A stretch of 64,000 nucleotides of DNA from JAWKUK01 sp964402175 (GTDB taxonomy: Bacteria; Planctomycetota; UBA1135; GCA-002686595). A program made the translations under genes and the position numbers. Every line of letters begins with the position of its first letter. The stretch's first letter is position 1. Below, piece by piece: positions 35,101-43,803 of the stretch. Location: NCBI GenBank assembly GCA_964402175.1, contig CAYOBN010000007.1:37365-101364 (forward strand), in the 5' to 3' direction. The notes beneath the pieces are model-generated. The model saw nothing but the letters and a program-made list of their open reading frames with translations. It was not told the DNA's origin and did not search any database.

Positions 35101-35274
35101 ATCGACCACCGATTTGACGCCGCCCTATGCGCCTTGGGGCGGGTCCGACGATCTGCCAGTGCCGCTTCTTCGGGGCCGCCAACGTCGTGGACACCACGTC
35201 ATTGGCGACCCCTGCATGAATCGCCGCGAAGCGCCCGAGGAATCAGGTCAACATCGGCCCGCATCGGCATCGAT
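35101..35274. repeat. Intergenic repeat, copy 1
   Basis: Begins directly after the matrixin stop and aligns without gaps to 38422-38594 (constant offset 3321). The core, about 35138-35245, is nearly identical in the two copies. It contains the imperfect hairpin 35174-35210 (GGCCGCCAAC ... GGACACC ... TTGGCGACC) with several mismatches relative to copy 2. Both copies stand right behind a gene ending in the C-terminal Cys module. Confidence 0.85.
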
Positions 35275-35677
35275 GCCGCTCTGAACCGCCGGCCGGACCG
35301 GTCTGCCGGGCCTCGCGAGCCCTGAGGCTCTGGTTCGCCTCGCTCCTCAGGGCGGCTCCGGCCATTTCGAGCGCGACGAACGGGGCTCGTCCGCGATCGA
35401 TTTGCGCGCAGGAACGAAGCGGATGTTGGTCGCCCTGGTCAACGGCGATCCAAAGCGACAACGGGGCCCCACAGGAGGGTGCTGGGGACGGCGGTCGCCG
35501 GCGACCCCGGAATCGTGAGGGAGGACCGGGTCGCCACGCAAGCGAAACCGCGTCCCCTTGACGCACCCATCAGAGAGCGGTATCTTGGCCTCGCCTGCCA
35601 AGGTCACTCGCTCGTTGTCCCCGTGGACGCGGGACCCGCAGGCACGTTCCTCACTCGACATCACCAGGAGACACGCC
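35275..35677. other. Intergenic region with hairpin before the sugar-dehydrogenase-like gene
   Basis: About 400 bases. It contains a hairpin at 35319-35353 with perfect arms GCCCTGAGG and CCTCAGGGC and a 17-base loop, and the ribosome-binding site AGGAG at 35666-35670. No gene seen. Confidence 0.5.
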
Positions 35678-36976
35678 ATGCGGCCCATTGTTGGCACGCT
35701 CATTGCGGGGGGGGCATTGAACCTCTCCGTACCCGCTCCGACCCAGACGCTCACACAAGTGCTGGGACACCCCGTCAGCGCCAAGCTCTCGACCCCGGTC
35801 TTCGTGACTTCATGGCCCGGTAATGCCGACATCCTTGTCGTCGCCGAACGAGGCATTGGCAAGGTGACGTACTGGGATACTTCGACGCCGGGAGTCCCGA
35901 CCCACACCATCCTCGACCTCAGCGCGCAGGCGTGGGTGCCAGGCGGCTTCAGCGAGTTCGTGGGTGTGACCGCCGTCGTCTTCCACCCGCACTTCCTGAC
36001 AGATCCTGCACAGCGCTTCATCTACGTGCGCTTCAACTCGCAAGGGTCTCCCACGACGAACGTCGTGCGCTACAAGATCCCTCCGGGCTCACTCAAGGCA
36101 AATCCAGCTTCGGCCACCACGATGTACACGTGGCCAACCGTTTCGACCGGACACGGCAGCGGCACGCTGCAATTCGACACTCGGCCCGGGCATGAACACC
36201 GCCTCTACGTTCCGATGCCCGACGACTCGACCCCTGGGAACTGCTGCGACGAAGCGAGGGTTCAAGGAATCGGCGGAGCGAGCGATCTCGGTCAACTGAT
36301 GGTCGTCGAGGTCAACTCGACGCCACCCGTAGCGTGGAACGCCGCGACAGGGCTCCGTAACCCGTTCGGCTTCAGCGTCGACCGCGGAGACCTCTCAACC
36401 TTCGCAGGGCGGGGCGATGTGTGGATCGGCGCTGTCGGGACGCCGATCACGGGCAGCATCCTGCGGTGGGTGCCCGCGGGGCTCTTCCGCAACTACGGGT
36501 GGCCGTGGTACGAGGGTGACGCATCGCAACCGTGGACGACCCTGCCGAGTGTGACCTTGACGAATTGCGGACTGCAGACATACAGCCCGCCGACTTCATG
36601 CGGTCTGCCTCCGGGCGGTATCTCCGTCGAGCTCCCCTACTCTGTCTTCTCCGATTTCGTGGAGTACGGTGGCGCTCACGACGCCTTGATCGGCGGATAC
36701 ACCTACCGTAACGACGCGATCCCGGCGCTGCAGAACCGCTACGTGTTCGCAACGTACAGCACCCAAGGGCCACGCATCTACTCGTTGCCGGTCACCGGTA
36801 CGCCTGGGGCGCCGACCAACCACACCACCGCGCTCGGGATGTCGTCCTGGGGCCCGAGCCAGTTCTTCATCCATGGACTCGGGCAGGACGCCAAGGGCGA
36901 CCTCTACGTCGTGCGGGTCGATCAGTCCTCTACCAGCCAGCTCGACAACGGCGCGATCTTCCTGGTGACACCATGA
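35678..36976 (+). CDS. Secreted glucose/sorbosone-dehydrogenase-like beta-propeller
   Basis: A 432-residue exported protein of the PQQ-dependent sugar dehydrogenase (GSDH) type. After a signal (MRPIVGTLIAGGALNLSVPA) the six-bladed propeller shows family marks: VFVTSWPGNADILVVAERG, AVVFHPHFLTDPAQRFIYV, GLRNPFGFSVDR, GDVWIGAVG, FRNYGWPWYEGD and IGGYTYRNDAIPALQNRYVF. In the family PQQ and calcium sit in the propeller centre and soluble aldoses are oxidised; here that activity is not proven. ATG 35678 is preferred to upstream starts because AGGAG lies seven bases before it, an unusually clear site for this window. The kelch-like gene overlaps its stop (ATGA 36973-36976). Confidence 0.82.
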   Translation: MRPIVGTLIAGGALNLSVPAPTQTLTQVLGHPVSAKLSTPVFVTSWPGNADILVVAERGIGKVTYWDTSTPGVPTHTILDLSAQAWVPGGFSEFVGVTAVVFHPHFLTDPAQRFIYVRFNSQGSPTTNVVRYKIPPGSLKANPASATTMYTWPTVSTGHGSGTLQFDTRPGHEHRLYVPMPDDSTPGNCCDEARVQGIGGASDLGQLMVVEVNSTPPVAWNAATGLRNPFGFSVDRGDLSTFAGRGDVWIGAVGTPITGSILRWVPAGLFRNYGWPWYEGDASQPWTTLPSVTLTNCGLQTYSPPTSCGLPPGGISVELPYSVFSDFVEYGGAHDALIGGYTYRNDAIPALQNRYVFATYSTQGPRIYSLPVTGTPGAPTNHTTALGMSSWGPSQFFIHGLGQDAKGDLYVVRVDQSSTSQLDNGAIFLVTP

Positions 36977-38421
36977 GAGCTTCTCTACTTCTGCCGTTCG
37001 CGCTCGTTGTCCAAGCCGCAGCGCCCGCGCAAGCGCCCTGGTCGAGTGAGCTCATGCCCCTCGGACGCACGGACTTCGCGGCGACCGCTTCGAGTCGCGC
37101 GCTTTACGTCTCGGGCGGCAACCACCTATGGACCATGCTCGACAGCATGGACGTCCGTGATCTCGTCACGGGATCCTGGACGCAGCTCCAGATGAGCACG
37201 CCGCGCAAGCACCATGCGGTGGTGAGCACAGGTGACGAGGTCTTCTTCGCGGGCGGCTTGCCCTGGTTCAACACCCAAGCGAGCGCCCTCGACTCGGTCG
37301 ACATCTACAACGAGGTCACCCAGACGTGGACCCTGGAGCGGCTGCCCTATGCTGCCGCGTTCCTGAGCGGAGCTGCCTTCGGGGACAAGGTGTACTTTGC
37401 GGGCGGTGGCGACCCAGTCTTCCGGAATATCATCCAGGTCTTCGACACCTCGACTCGGGTTTGGTCAGTCGTGACCGTGCCAGGAGTAGGCCGAGGGCGC
37501 CAGAAAGTCGCGATGAATGAGCGTTGGCTCTGCTTCGGTGCAGATGGCGGTTATTCTAGGCTGATCGATATCCTGGACGCGGAGACGTCGACATGGCGCC
37601 AAGTTGTCGCTCCTGACCAGATGGAGTCGATGTCGATCGTCGGCGATCGACTACTTATGACGAGCTGCCATCCAGGTGCTTCGGAACAAGCGCTCTACCA
37701 GTACGACCTCGTTGCTGACTCTTGGGGCATGGTGAGGCGCCCAGGCGATCGTTGCGTCACTGTCAACGCATCCATGGGTCCTTTCACGATCTTCGCGAAC
37801 GGTTTCTGGCTCGGCGAGAACCGCAGGGATGCCGACATCTACAACAGCCTGACGGGTGAATGGACCCGATCCACTCTCTCTGCCGCCGCCAGGGGGCGTG
37901 TCGCCGTGGTCGACCCCACCGGCGGACGAGTCTTCGTCATCGGCGGACACCTGGGTCACAACCAGCAGTACCTCACCCGCAACATCGACGTCTTCCACTC
38001 GTTCGCGGCTGTGGGACTCGAGTCCTGCATGCAGGTTCCGAACTCCTCCGGGCTCGATGCGCATCTGCACGCGTCGGGTCTTCCCTCGAGCGAGGACAAC
38101 TGGTTCTTCCTCGGGGTCGAGAACGGCCCCCCCGGCGCAGCGGCGCTATTTCTGGCGAGTCGAGCACAGGGCCCAGCCGTCGCATTGCCGGGGTCCCTGG
38201 GTCAGCTCTGCTTGGCCGCGCCGGTGATCCGCCTCCCGGGCCCCGTCCGTGTCGTCGACGGGAGCGGCCGCGTGGGCGTCCAGGTCCCGCTGACTCCCGA
38301 AAGCACCGCGGCGCTCCCGATCAGCGCCGGCGAAACCTGGCATTTCCAGTGTTGGTACCGTGACTCGAACCCCGGCCCGACCTCGAACCTCACATCGCTG
38401 CGCTCGGTGACATTCGATTGA
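36973..38421 (+). CDS. Secreted kelch-repeat protein with C-terminal Cys module
   Basis: A 482-residue exported protein. Signal peptide: LLLPFALVVQAAAPAQA. Residues ~25-350 are six or so kelch-type blades, each with a double Gly and a Trp/Tyr about a dozen residues on (ALYVSGGNHLWTMLDSMDVR; EVFFAGGLPW; KVYFAGGGDPVFRN; RVFVIGGHLG). The last ~130 residues are the shared module (ESCMQVPNSSGLDAHLHASG; LGQLCLAAPVIR; WHFQCWYRDSNPGPTSNL). Coupled to the sugar-dehydrogenase-like gene by ATGA overlap, so the two propellers are co-made. Codon third positions appear somewhat less GC-rich than in neighbours, and the pair is framed by the two repeat copies. Confidence 0.85.
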   Translation: MRASLLLPFALVVQAAAPAQAPWSSELMPLGRTDFAATASSRALYVSGGNHLWTMLDSMDVRDLVTGSWTQLQMSTPRKHHAVVSTGDEVFFAGGLPWFNTQASALDSVDIYNEVTQTWTLERLPYAAAFLSGAAFGDKVYFAGGGDPVFRNIIQVFDTSTRVWSVVTVPGVGRGRQKVAMNERWLCFGADGGYSRLIDILDAETSTWRQVVAPDQMESMSIVGDRLLMTSCHPGASEQALYQYDLVADSWGMVRRPGDRCVTVNASMGPFTIFANGFWLGENRRDADIYNSLTGEWTRSTLSAAARGRVAVVDPTGGRVFVIGGHLGHNQQYLTRNIDVFHSFAAVGLESCMQVPNSSGLDAHLHASGLPSSEDNWFFLGVENGPPGAAALFLASRAQGPAVALPGSLGQLCLAAPVIRLPGPVRVVDGSGRVGVQVPLTPESTAALPISAGETWHFQCWYRDSNPGPTSNLTSLRSVTFD

Positions 38422-38594
38422 TTTGTCCACCCGCTTGACGCGAGCCAATGCGCATGAAGGCGGGTCCGACGAACTGCCAGTGCCGCTTCTTCGGGGCCGC
38501 CAACGGCGTGGACACCACGCCTTTGGCGGCCTCTGCATGAATCGCCGCGAAGCGCTCGAGGAACGGTGTCGACCTCGGATCGCATCGGCGTCGA
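38422..38594. repeat. Intergenic repeat, copy 2
   Basis: Begins directly after the kelch gene stop and matches 35101-35274 base for base without gaps. It contains a 37-base hairpin at 38495-38531: GGCCGCCAAC, GGCGTGG, loop ACA, CCACGCC, then TTTGGCGGCC, a 17-base-pair stem with one C/T mismatch. A reading frame on the minus strand is open in both copies (LAAPKKRHWQ), but differences between copies fall on first and second codon positions, so I treat it as non-coding. Confidence 0.85.
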
Positions 38595-39105
38595 GGTTGG
38601 CAGACCTTCGGTGCCTCGAGTTCGGAACTGAGTTGGGATCGGTGAGATAGGCGTCGACATGTCCCGGCCTCCAACAGCGGGTCATCTGCGGCCCGGGGCA
38701 TGCCTCTGTCCCCGCAGTGACGAGAGCGCAGGCGAGCACCGCTCGTCCGGAATGCGCAGGGGTGCTCCATGGATCAGGCCCGCCTTGGTCCAGGCCGTCT
38801 GGGCGGCGTGACGGACCAGGAACGGCGGCTTTCAGGCCCAGCTCGGACGACTCGAGTCGAGGATGGGTAGGAAGAGGGCCATGGTTGCCGTGGCCTGCTC
38901 CCCGTTGACCGTCGTTGGATACGTGTTGTAGCGCAGCGAGCCGTACCGCGAGCTCGGAGCCCAGCAGTTCGACCAAGCAGACACCGACCGGACCCTGCGC
39001 TGGCGAACCCGTCGCATCGAAGGCCTGGGACTTCGCGTCAACCTCACGCCTCTCCCAGAGGCATCCTGCGGTCTGTCCTTCTTACGAGTGTGCGCTTTGT
39101 GCACA
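38595..39105. other. Intergenic region, possible gene remnant
   Basis: About 510 bases of lower GC than the surroundings. Minus-strand positions about 38990 to 38832 encode RYNTYPTTVNGEQATATMAL and end in a stop; the wording vaguely resembles the C-terminal strand region of TonB-like proteins, and third positions are GC-rich as in real genes. No start or complete domain is present. Nothing else recognised. Confidence 0.3.
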
Positions 39106-39125
39106 GCGGCACCGATCGGTGCCGC
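39106..39125. promoter_or_regulatory. Perfect 20-base palindrome upstream of the GT-C gene
   Basis: GCGGCACCGATCGGTGCCGC. It lies 81 bases before the gene start and four bases before the hairpin at 39129. Could be an operator or terminator. Confidence 0.45.
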
Positions 39126-39128
39126 ACG

Positions 39129-39166
39129 CCGCGGGCCCGGGACGGCACATCGTTCCGGGCCCGCGG
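39129..39166. terminator. GC hairpin upstream of the GT-C gene
   Basis: Perfect 12-base arms CCGCGGGCCCGG and CCGGGCCCGCGG with a 14-base loop. No T tract. Located between a gene-poor stretch and the -10-like hexamer at 39190; a terminator for upstream transcription is one reading. Confidence 0.45.
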
Positions 39167-39189
39167 TGTCGAGCGGGGCGCCCTGGGCC

Positions 39190-39195
39190 TACCAT
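39190..39195 (+). promoter_or_regulatory. -10-like hexamer of the GT-C gene
   Basis: TACCAT overlaps the ATG at 39194 and ends ten bases before ATG 39206, favouring the latter as start. Confidence 0.4.
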
Positions 39196-39205
39196 GGCGC
39201 GCCCC

Positions 39206-41962
39206 ATGGACGCCGAACGAACCGCCACCCCACCGCGAGCCCTGCTCGCCGTCCTGCTCCTCGCGGTGACGCTGGCCGTGTTCTGGCCCGCGACGCGCGG
39301 GGGGTTCGTCTACGACGACGAACTGCTCTTCGGGCCGACCAATCCCGCGACCGCGTCGCTCGGCGCCGCGGTGCAATACAGCTTCGAGCCGCTCTGGTCG
39401 TTCGACCGCGCGTCGCCGACGAGCGGGGTGACCGCGCCCCTCGAGCGGGCATTCTGGCGTCCGCTGACGGTGTTCGCGCTCGCGCTCGGGAACAGCCTGC
39501 CCGGGCCGGAGCCGTTCGGGCCGCACTTGATGTCGCTCGCGCTGCACCTCGCTGCGGTGCTCGCCGCATGGCGCCTCGCGGCGCGGCTGTGTGGTTCGGA
39601 GCTCTCCGGGTTCGCCGCAGCGCTCGTCTTTGCCGTACACCCGTTGATGGCGGAACCGGTCGCGTGGGCCTCGGCGGTGAACGACCCGCTCGCGGGCGCG
39701 CTCATGCTGTCGGCATTAGTGGTCCATGCGCGGCGCAAGGCGGGCGCGGTGCCGTACTTCGCGGGTCTGCTGGCGCTCGCAGCATTGCTGGCGAAAGAGC
39801 AAGCGCTCGTGCTGCCGCTGCTCGCGTGGGGTGTCGACCGAGTCCAGGGTCGCCGCGACACCGCGGCGCGCGCGCTGGCGCCTTACGGTGCAGCGCTGGC
39901 GCTCTGGTACATCGCCCGCGCGGTGATCTTCCGCGACGTCTTTGCGGGGCTCCTGGAACGCCAGGGGGACTTCGGCTTCCCGGACCTCATGCGCGAGGCT
40001 TCGTTCCGCCTGGAGCTCGTCGGAGGGGCCCTGGGGCTGCTTGCATGGCCCAGCGAGCTCGCGGTGTTCCGACCGGTGCGACCGACGCTGCCCGAGGGTG
40101 ACCCGAGCGTCTGGATCGGCGCCGTTTGGCTCGGCCTCTTTGGAGGGCTGGCCGCCATGGCGGCGTGGCGCCGAGATCGCGCGGCGTTGTTCGGCTTTGC
40201 GACGGCGGCCCTCGCGCCGCTCCTCGTCGCCGCGGCGCTGCACACGGCAGGCCGTTACCCCTTGTCCGATCGGTACCTCTACCTCTCCGTCTTCGGGGCT
40301 GCGCTGGGACTGGTCGCGCTCGCGCAGCGCCTCTGCGCGCCGCGCTGGATCGCGGGGCTCGCCGGTGTCATCGCGATCTTCGCGGCACCGGCGACGCGCG
40401 CACACCTCGGGGACTTCGCCGACTCTCGGGCGTTCCATACACATGCGGTTCAAGCCGCGCCGAACGACCCGTACGTCCGGCTCAACGCGGGTCGCGAAGA
40501 GCTGAAGGTCTACCGCGACACCCTCGATCTGGCGCGGCTCTACGAAGCGTATTGTCAGTTCGTGATCTCGCTGACCCTGGGCACGCAGCACGGGCGCTTT
40601 CAGGTCGCGGATGATCCAACGCTTCCGCCGCGCGAGCGCATGGAGCGGCTCGAGCGCATGCTGCACGCGCCCGCGGCGGAGCGACGCCCCGATCCCACGG
40701 TGTTCTGGACGCCGTACGATCGACTGGAGGCCAACCTCGGCCAGCTCTACGTGCACCTCTTTGCCGCGACGACGTCGCCGATCGCGGATTTCGACGTGCC
40801 GTTGGCGATCGCGGATCAGTTGACCCAGGTGTTCGGGCGCGAGAGCCGCGTCTGGACCGCCAAGGGTCAAGTGCACCACATGCGGCGCGAGCTGCCGGAG
40901 GCCGAAACGGCGTTCCGCAAGGCGCTCGAGCTCGATCAGCGCGACAGCCTCGCGCGGCGGCGGCTCGGGCAGGTGCTCGGTGATCTCGGTCAGCTCGATC
41001 AGGCGTACGACGTGCTGCGCGTCGGGGTCGACCTCGCGCCGACGGATATGACGCTGCTGACGGCCGCGCTCGCGGCGGCGCTGCGGCGCCAGGACTTCGA
41101 CGCGGCGAAGCAACTGCTCGATCGCGTGATCGCCGCCGAGCCCCTGGGCCGCGAGGCTGCGTTCTGGCGTGGCCGTGTCGCGCTCGCGGAGGGTCGCGTC
41201 CAAGACGCGCTCGCCGCGTTCGACCGGGCGCTCGCCCTCGACAAAGGCTGGGGCGACGCGCTCAAGTACCGCGGCCTCGCGCTGCTGATGTCGGACGACA
41301 TCGAGGGCGCGCTGGAGTCCCTCGGCGCAGCCGCGCAGGTCCTGCCCGATGACTTCGAGGTGCACTACCAGATCGCGGCGGTCCTGTCCCGCGTCATCCC
41401 TCCTGACGACGAAGCCGGCATAACTCGCCTCGTCGCGATGCTCGTGCGCGCGTACGAGCTCTCGCCGCCGACCGAGCTGCGCCTCAGCCTGCAGGCAGAG
41501 CTCGAACGTTTTGTCGCCGGTGACCCGGGCCGCGCGTTCTCGCTCGGTACCTCGAGCGAAAAGCGCAAGGACCTGCGCTCCGCGCGCTTCTGGTACGAGC
41601 GCACGATCGCCTTCGCGGACGCATGGTCCGAACGCCAGCGCCAGGAGAACCTCGGCGATGCCCTCCTACGCCTCGGCTCGGTCATGCGCCAGCAAGGCGA
41701 TCGCGAGGAGGCCATCGCCGTACTTACCCGCGCGGAGACGCTGCGACCCGACCGCTTCGAGGTGCAGTTCGAGCTGGCGACAGCCTTCGCCGAGCTCGGC
41801 CGCAAGGTCGATGCCGCGCCCCACGCGCAACGCTCCCTCGAGTTGATGGACGGGGCCGGTGTCAGCCCGGACCAGCGCTCGGCCCTGCGCGAGCTGCTCA
41901 ACATGTGGATCGAAGAGGCCCGGCTGGCCCAAGAGGCCGGCCCGCCGTTGCCGCCGAAGTGA
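39206..41962 (+). CDS. GT-C-fold membrane glycosyltransferase with TPR domain (TMTC-like)
   Basis: A 918-residue membrane protein. The first helix (LLAVLLLAVTLAVFWPAT) is followed by FVYDDELLF (Tyr36-Asp37-Asp38), the acidic pair expected at the catalytic position of GT-C enzymes. Then come VFAVHPLMAEPVAWASAVND and LAKEQALVLPLLAW, as in the TMTC/PMT-like family, with about ten membrane helices to residue ~440. Residues ~480-900 are TPR repeats (AETAFRKALELDQRDSLARR; AAFWRGRVALAEGRVQDALA). Such proteins move a sugar from a lipid carrier to exported proteins or glycans; the acceptor is unknown. A palindrome and hairpin stand upstream. ATG 39194 gives a four-residue longer form. Confidence 0.78.
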   Translation: MDAERTATPPRALLAVLLLAVTLAVFWPATRGGFVYDDELLFGPTNPATASLGAAVQYSFEPLWSFDRASPTSGVTAPLERAFWRPLTVFALALGNSLPGPEPFGPHLMSLALHLAAVLAAWRLAARLCGSELSGFAAALVFAVHPLMAEPVAWASAVNDPLAGALMLSALVVHARRKAGAVPYFAGLLALAALLAKEQALVLPLLAWGVDRVQGRRDTAARALAPYGAALALWYIARAVIFRDVFAGLLERQGDFGFPDLMREASFRLELVGGALGLLAWPSELAVFRPVRPTLPEGDPSVWIGAVWLGLFGGLAAMAAWRRDRAALFGFATAALAPLLVAAALHTAGRYPLSDRYLYLSVFGAALGLVALAQRLCAPRWIAGLAGVIAIFAAPATRAHLGDFADSRAFHTHAVQAAPNDPYVRLNAGREELKVYRDTLDLARLYEAYCQFVISLTLGTQHGRFQVADDPTLPPRERMERLERMLHAPAAERRPDPTVFWTPYDRLEANLGQLYVHLFAATTSPIADFDVPLAIADQLTQVFGRESRVWTAKGQVHHMRRELPEAETAFRKALELDQRDSLARRRLGQVLGDLGQLDQAYDVLRVGVDLAPTDMTLLTAALAAALRRQDFDAAKQLLDRVIAAEPLGREAAFWRGRVALAEGRVQDALAAFDRALALDKGWGDALKYRGLALLMSDDIEGALESLGAAAQVLPDDFEVHYQIAAVLSRVIPPDDEAGITRLVAMLVRAYELSPPTELRLSLQAELERFVAGDPGRAFSLGTSSEKRKDLRSARFWYERTIAFADAWSERQRQENLGDALLRLGSVMRQQGDREEAIAVLTRAETLRPDRFEVQFELATAFAELGRKVDAAPHAQRSLELMDGAGVSPDQRSALRELLNMWIEEARLAQEAGPPLPPK

Positions 41963-42182
41963 GCGGTGGATCGAGCCGCCTGGAGCGCGCTCGCCGAGGT
42001 CGATGTCGATGGACAACGTGGGCCGGGGTAACGTCGCAGGGAATAGGGTGGTTTGCTCGGTCAAGGTCAGGCTCCTACGTGGGCTCCGAGCTTGTCTGGG
42101 CCTCCACGACACGCGAACGGTCTCCCGCACCGGAGCTGGGCCTGCTCGTCCCATCGATCCTCGAAGTGCGCTCGATGAAGCC

Positions 42183-42188
42183 TAGAGT
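42183..42188 (+). promoter_or_regulatory. -10-like hexamer of the oxidoreductase gene
   Basis: TAGAGT ends four bases before ATG 42193. It lies after the alternative ATG 42175. Confidence 0.3.
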
Positions 42189-42192
42189 TCAC

Positions 42193-43170
42193 ATGAGAGC
42201 CGCCGTCTACACCGCTTATGGCGCCCCCGAGACGCTCCGCTGGGCGGAGCTCCCTGTGCCGGTCCCAGCGCCGGGAGAGCTCTGCGTGCGCGTGCGGGCG
42301 GCCCCGGTCACCGCGGGTGATGCACGGATGCGCTCGGGCGAGGTGCCCCGGGGTCTCGGGCTCCTGTTTCGTGCCGCGATCGGATGGCGCAGACCGAGGG
42401 GCGCGCCAGGTTGGGCGTTCGCGGGTGAGGTCGTCGCCGTGGGGCCCGGCGCTGGTACGCCGGGTTCAGCACAGTTTGCAGTCGGTCAGCGGGTCTTTGG
42501 CATCCAAGGCATCGGAGGAGGAGCGCATCGTGAGTTCTTGACGATCCGCGCCGACGGGCTGGTGCTCCCCCTGCCCGAGAGCCTCTCGTTCGAGCAGGGC
42601 GCAGCGTTCTTCTTCGGTGGCCTCACCGCCGCCCAAGCGCTGTTGGATGAAACACGGGTCGCTCCGGGCGAGGCCGTGTTGGTCTCGGGTGCGACGGGTT
42701 CGGTCGGCAGTGCGGCGGTGCAGATCGCGTGTCACCAAGGCGCCACGGTCACCGCGTTGGCGTCGCCCCAGAACCACGCGCTTGCGCTGCGGCTCGGCGC
42801 GAAGGCCGTGCAGGACTACCGCTTGACGCTCCCCCCCGGCCCGTTCGACGTCATCGTCGATGTGATGGGCACGATCGGTTGGGCGCGGGCGCGACCGCTC
42901 TTGCGCCCCAACGGGCGACTGGTCCTGATCACGGCGGGGCTGGCGGACATGCTGGGCGCTGCGCTCCGCCCCAAGCGCCGCGGCCGGCGCGTCATCGCGA
43001 GCACCAATCGCGAGACCCTGGCAGCGATGCGCCGCTTGGTCGAGCTGCACACCGCAGACGCCTACACACCCGAGCTCGGGCGCATCTTTCCCTTCGCCGA
43101 CCTCGCCGAGGCCCACGCGCTGGCCGACAGCTTCCACAAGCCGGGCAATATCGTCGTCACCATGACCTGA
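42193..43170 (+). CDS. Zinc-independent medium-chain dehydrogenase/quinone reductase
   Basis: A 325-residue cytosolic oxidoreductase of the MDR superfamily. The N-terminal GroES-like domain starts MRAAVYTAYGAPETLRW and carries PVTAGDARMRSGE and FAGEVVAVGPG. The nucleotide-binding fold has VLVSGATGSVGSAAVQIAC (residues 163-180) and RLGAKAVQDYR. Zinc-ligand cysteines of alcohol dehydrogenases are absent, so it belongs with quinone-oxidoreductase-like NAD(P)H enzymes. It ends with FPFADLAEAHALADS, as usual in this subgroup. Substrate unknown. It stands alone, 230 bases after the GT-C gene. Confidence 0.9.
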   Translation: MRAAVYTAYGAPETLRWAELPVPVPAPGELCVRVRAAPVTAGDARMRSGEVPRGLGLLFRAAIGWRRPRGAPGWAFAGEVVAVGPGAGTPGSAQFAVGQRVFGIQGIGGGAHREFLTIRADGLVLPLPESLSFEQGAAFFFGGLTAAQALLDETRVAPGEAVLVSGATGSVGSAAVQIACHQGATVTALASPQNHALALRLGAKAVQDYRLTLPPGPFDVIVDVMGTIGWARARPLLRPNGRLVLITAGLADMLGAALRPKRRGRRVIASTNRETLAAMRRLVELHTADAYTPELGRIFPFADLAEAHALADSFHKPGNIVVTMT

Positions 43171-43275
43171 GCGCTGGGGCGCGATTTGTACGAGGGATAC
43201 AACGAGGGGTGGAGGCTCGAACAGAGCGTACGCCGTCGGTCGAATTCGGGGATATCCAAGATCAGCTCTCCGAGG

Positions 43276-43281
43276 TACGGT
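43276..43281 (+). promoter_or_regulatory. -10-like hexamer of the small secreted protein gene
   Basis: TACGGT ends nine bases before ATG 43291 and supports this start, which directly precedes a signal peptide. Confidence 0.4.
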
Positions 43282-43290
43282 GCTGAGGCC

Positions 43291-43803
43291 ATGCCCTCGA
43301 ATCGCCTCTACATCCTGCTCGCGCTCTGTGTCGTGTCGCTCGTCGCAAGCTCCTCGCGCGCCGGCACGTCGGCGCGTTTCATCCCGGTCCGAGTCCTGGT
43401 CGACGGTGACGTCGTCTTCACCGGCTCGACCAGCGATGACGGAGGTCCCGATGCGGATGCGGTCTGGGCGTACCTGACTGGCTGCAAACTGACGCCCACG
43501 GCTGAGCTGAACGCGCTGGCCAAGGAGCGGCACGCGCCGGGCGCAAGCGAGTGGACCCTCTACGGACAGCCCGACCCAAAGGGCGCTCTCGGCGCGAACG
43601 GGCAGATTCTTCGCACGGCAGATGTGACGCTCGAGATCTCCTACGGCGGCACGGCGCATGCGCGCGAACTGCAGCTCGTAGCGACGCCCAGCGGAGATGG
43701 CTGGTGCGTCGCGCGCGCGGAGGTCGAGCGTCACTTCGACAGCCGCCTCATCTCGCGTCGGGAAGCTGCGGAGCTCGAGCGGCCGAAACGATCGAAGCTC
43801 TGA
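43291..43803 (+). CDS. Secreted protein of unknown function
   Basis: A 170-residue protein I do not recognise. Signal peptide: MPSNRLYILLALCVVSLVAS ending near SRAG. The mature part contains FIPVRVLVDGDVVFTGSTSD, AVWAYLTGCKLTPT, and beta strands TLEISYGGTAHARELQLVAT, finishing in a charged helix (RREAAELERPKRSKL). One cysteine pair (Cys in TGCKL and in GWCVA) could form a disulfide outside the cytoplasm. Confidence 0.65.
   Translation: MPSNRLYILLALCVVSLVASSSRAGTSARFIPVRVLVDGDVVFTGSTSDDGGPDADAVWAYLTGCKLTPTAELNALAKERHAPGASEWTLYGQPDPKGALGANGQILRTADVTLEISYGGTAHARELQLVATPSGDGWCVARAEVERHFDSRLISRREAAELERPKRSKL

Noticed and set aside
38423..38650. Small plus-strand gene inside repeat copy 2
   Set aside because: The matching sequence in copy 1 does not keep the same reading frame or start; the repeat looks non-coding.
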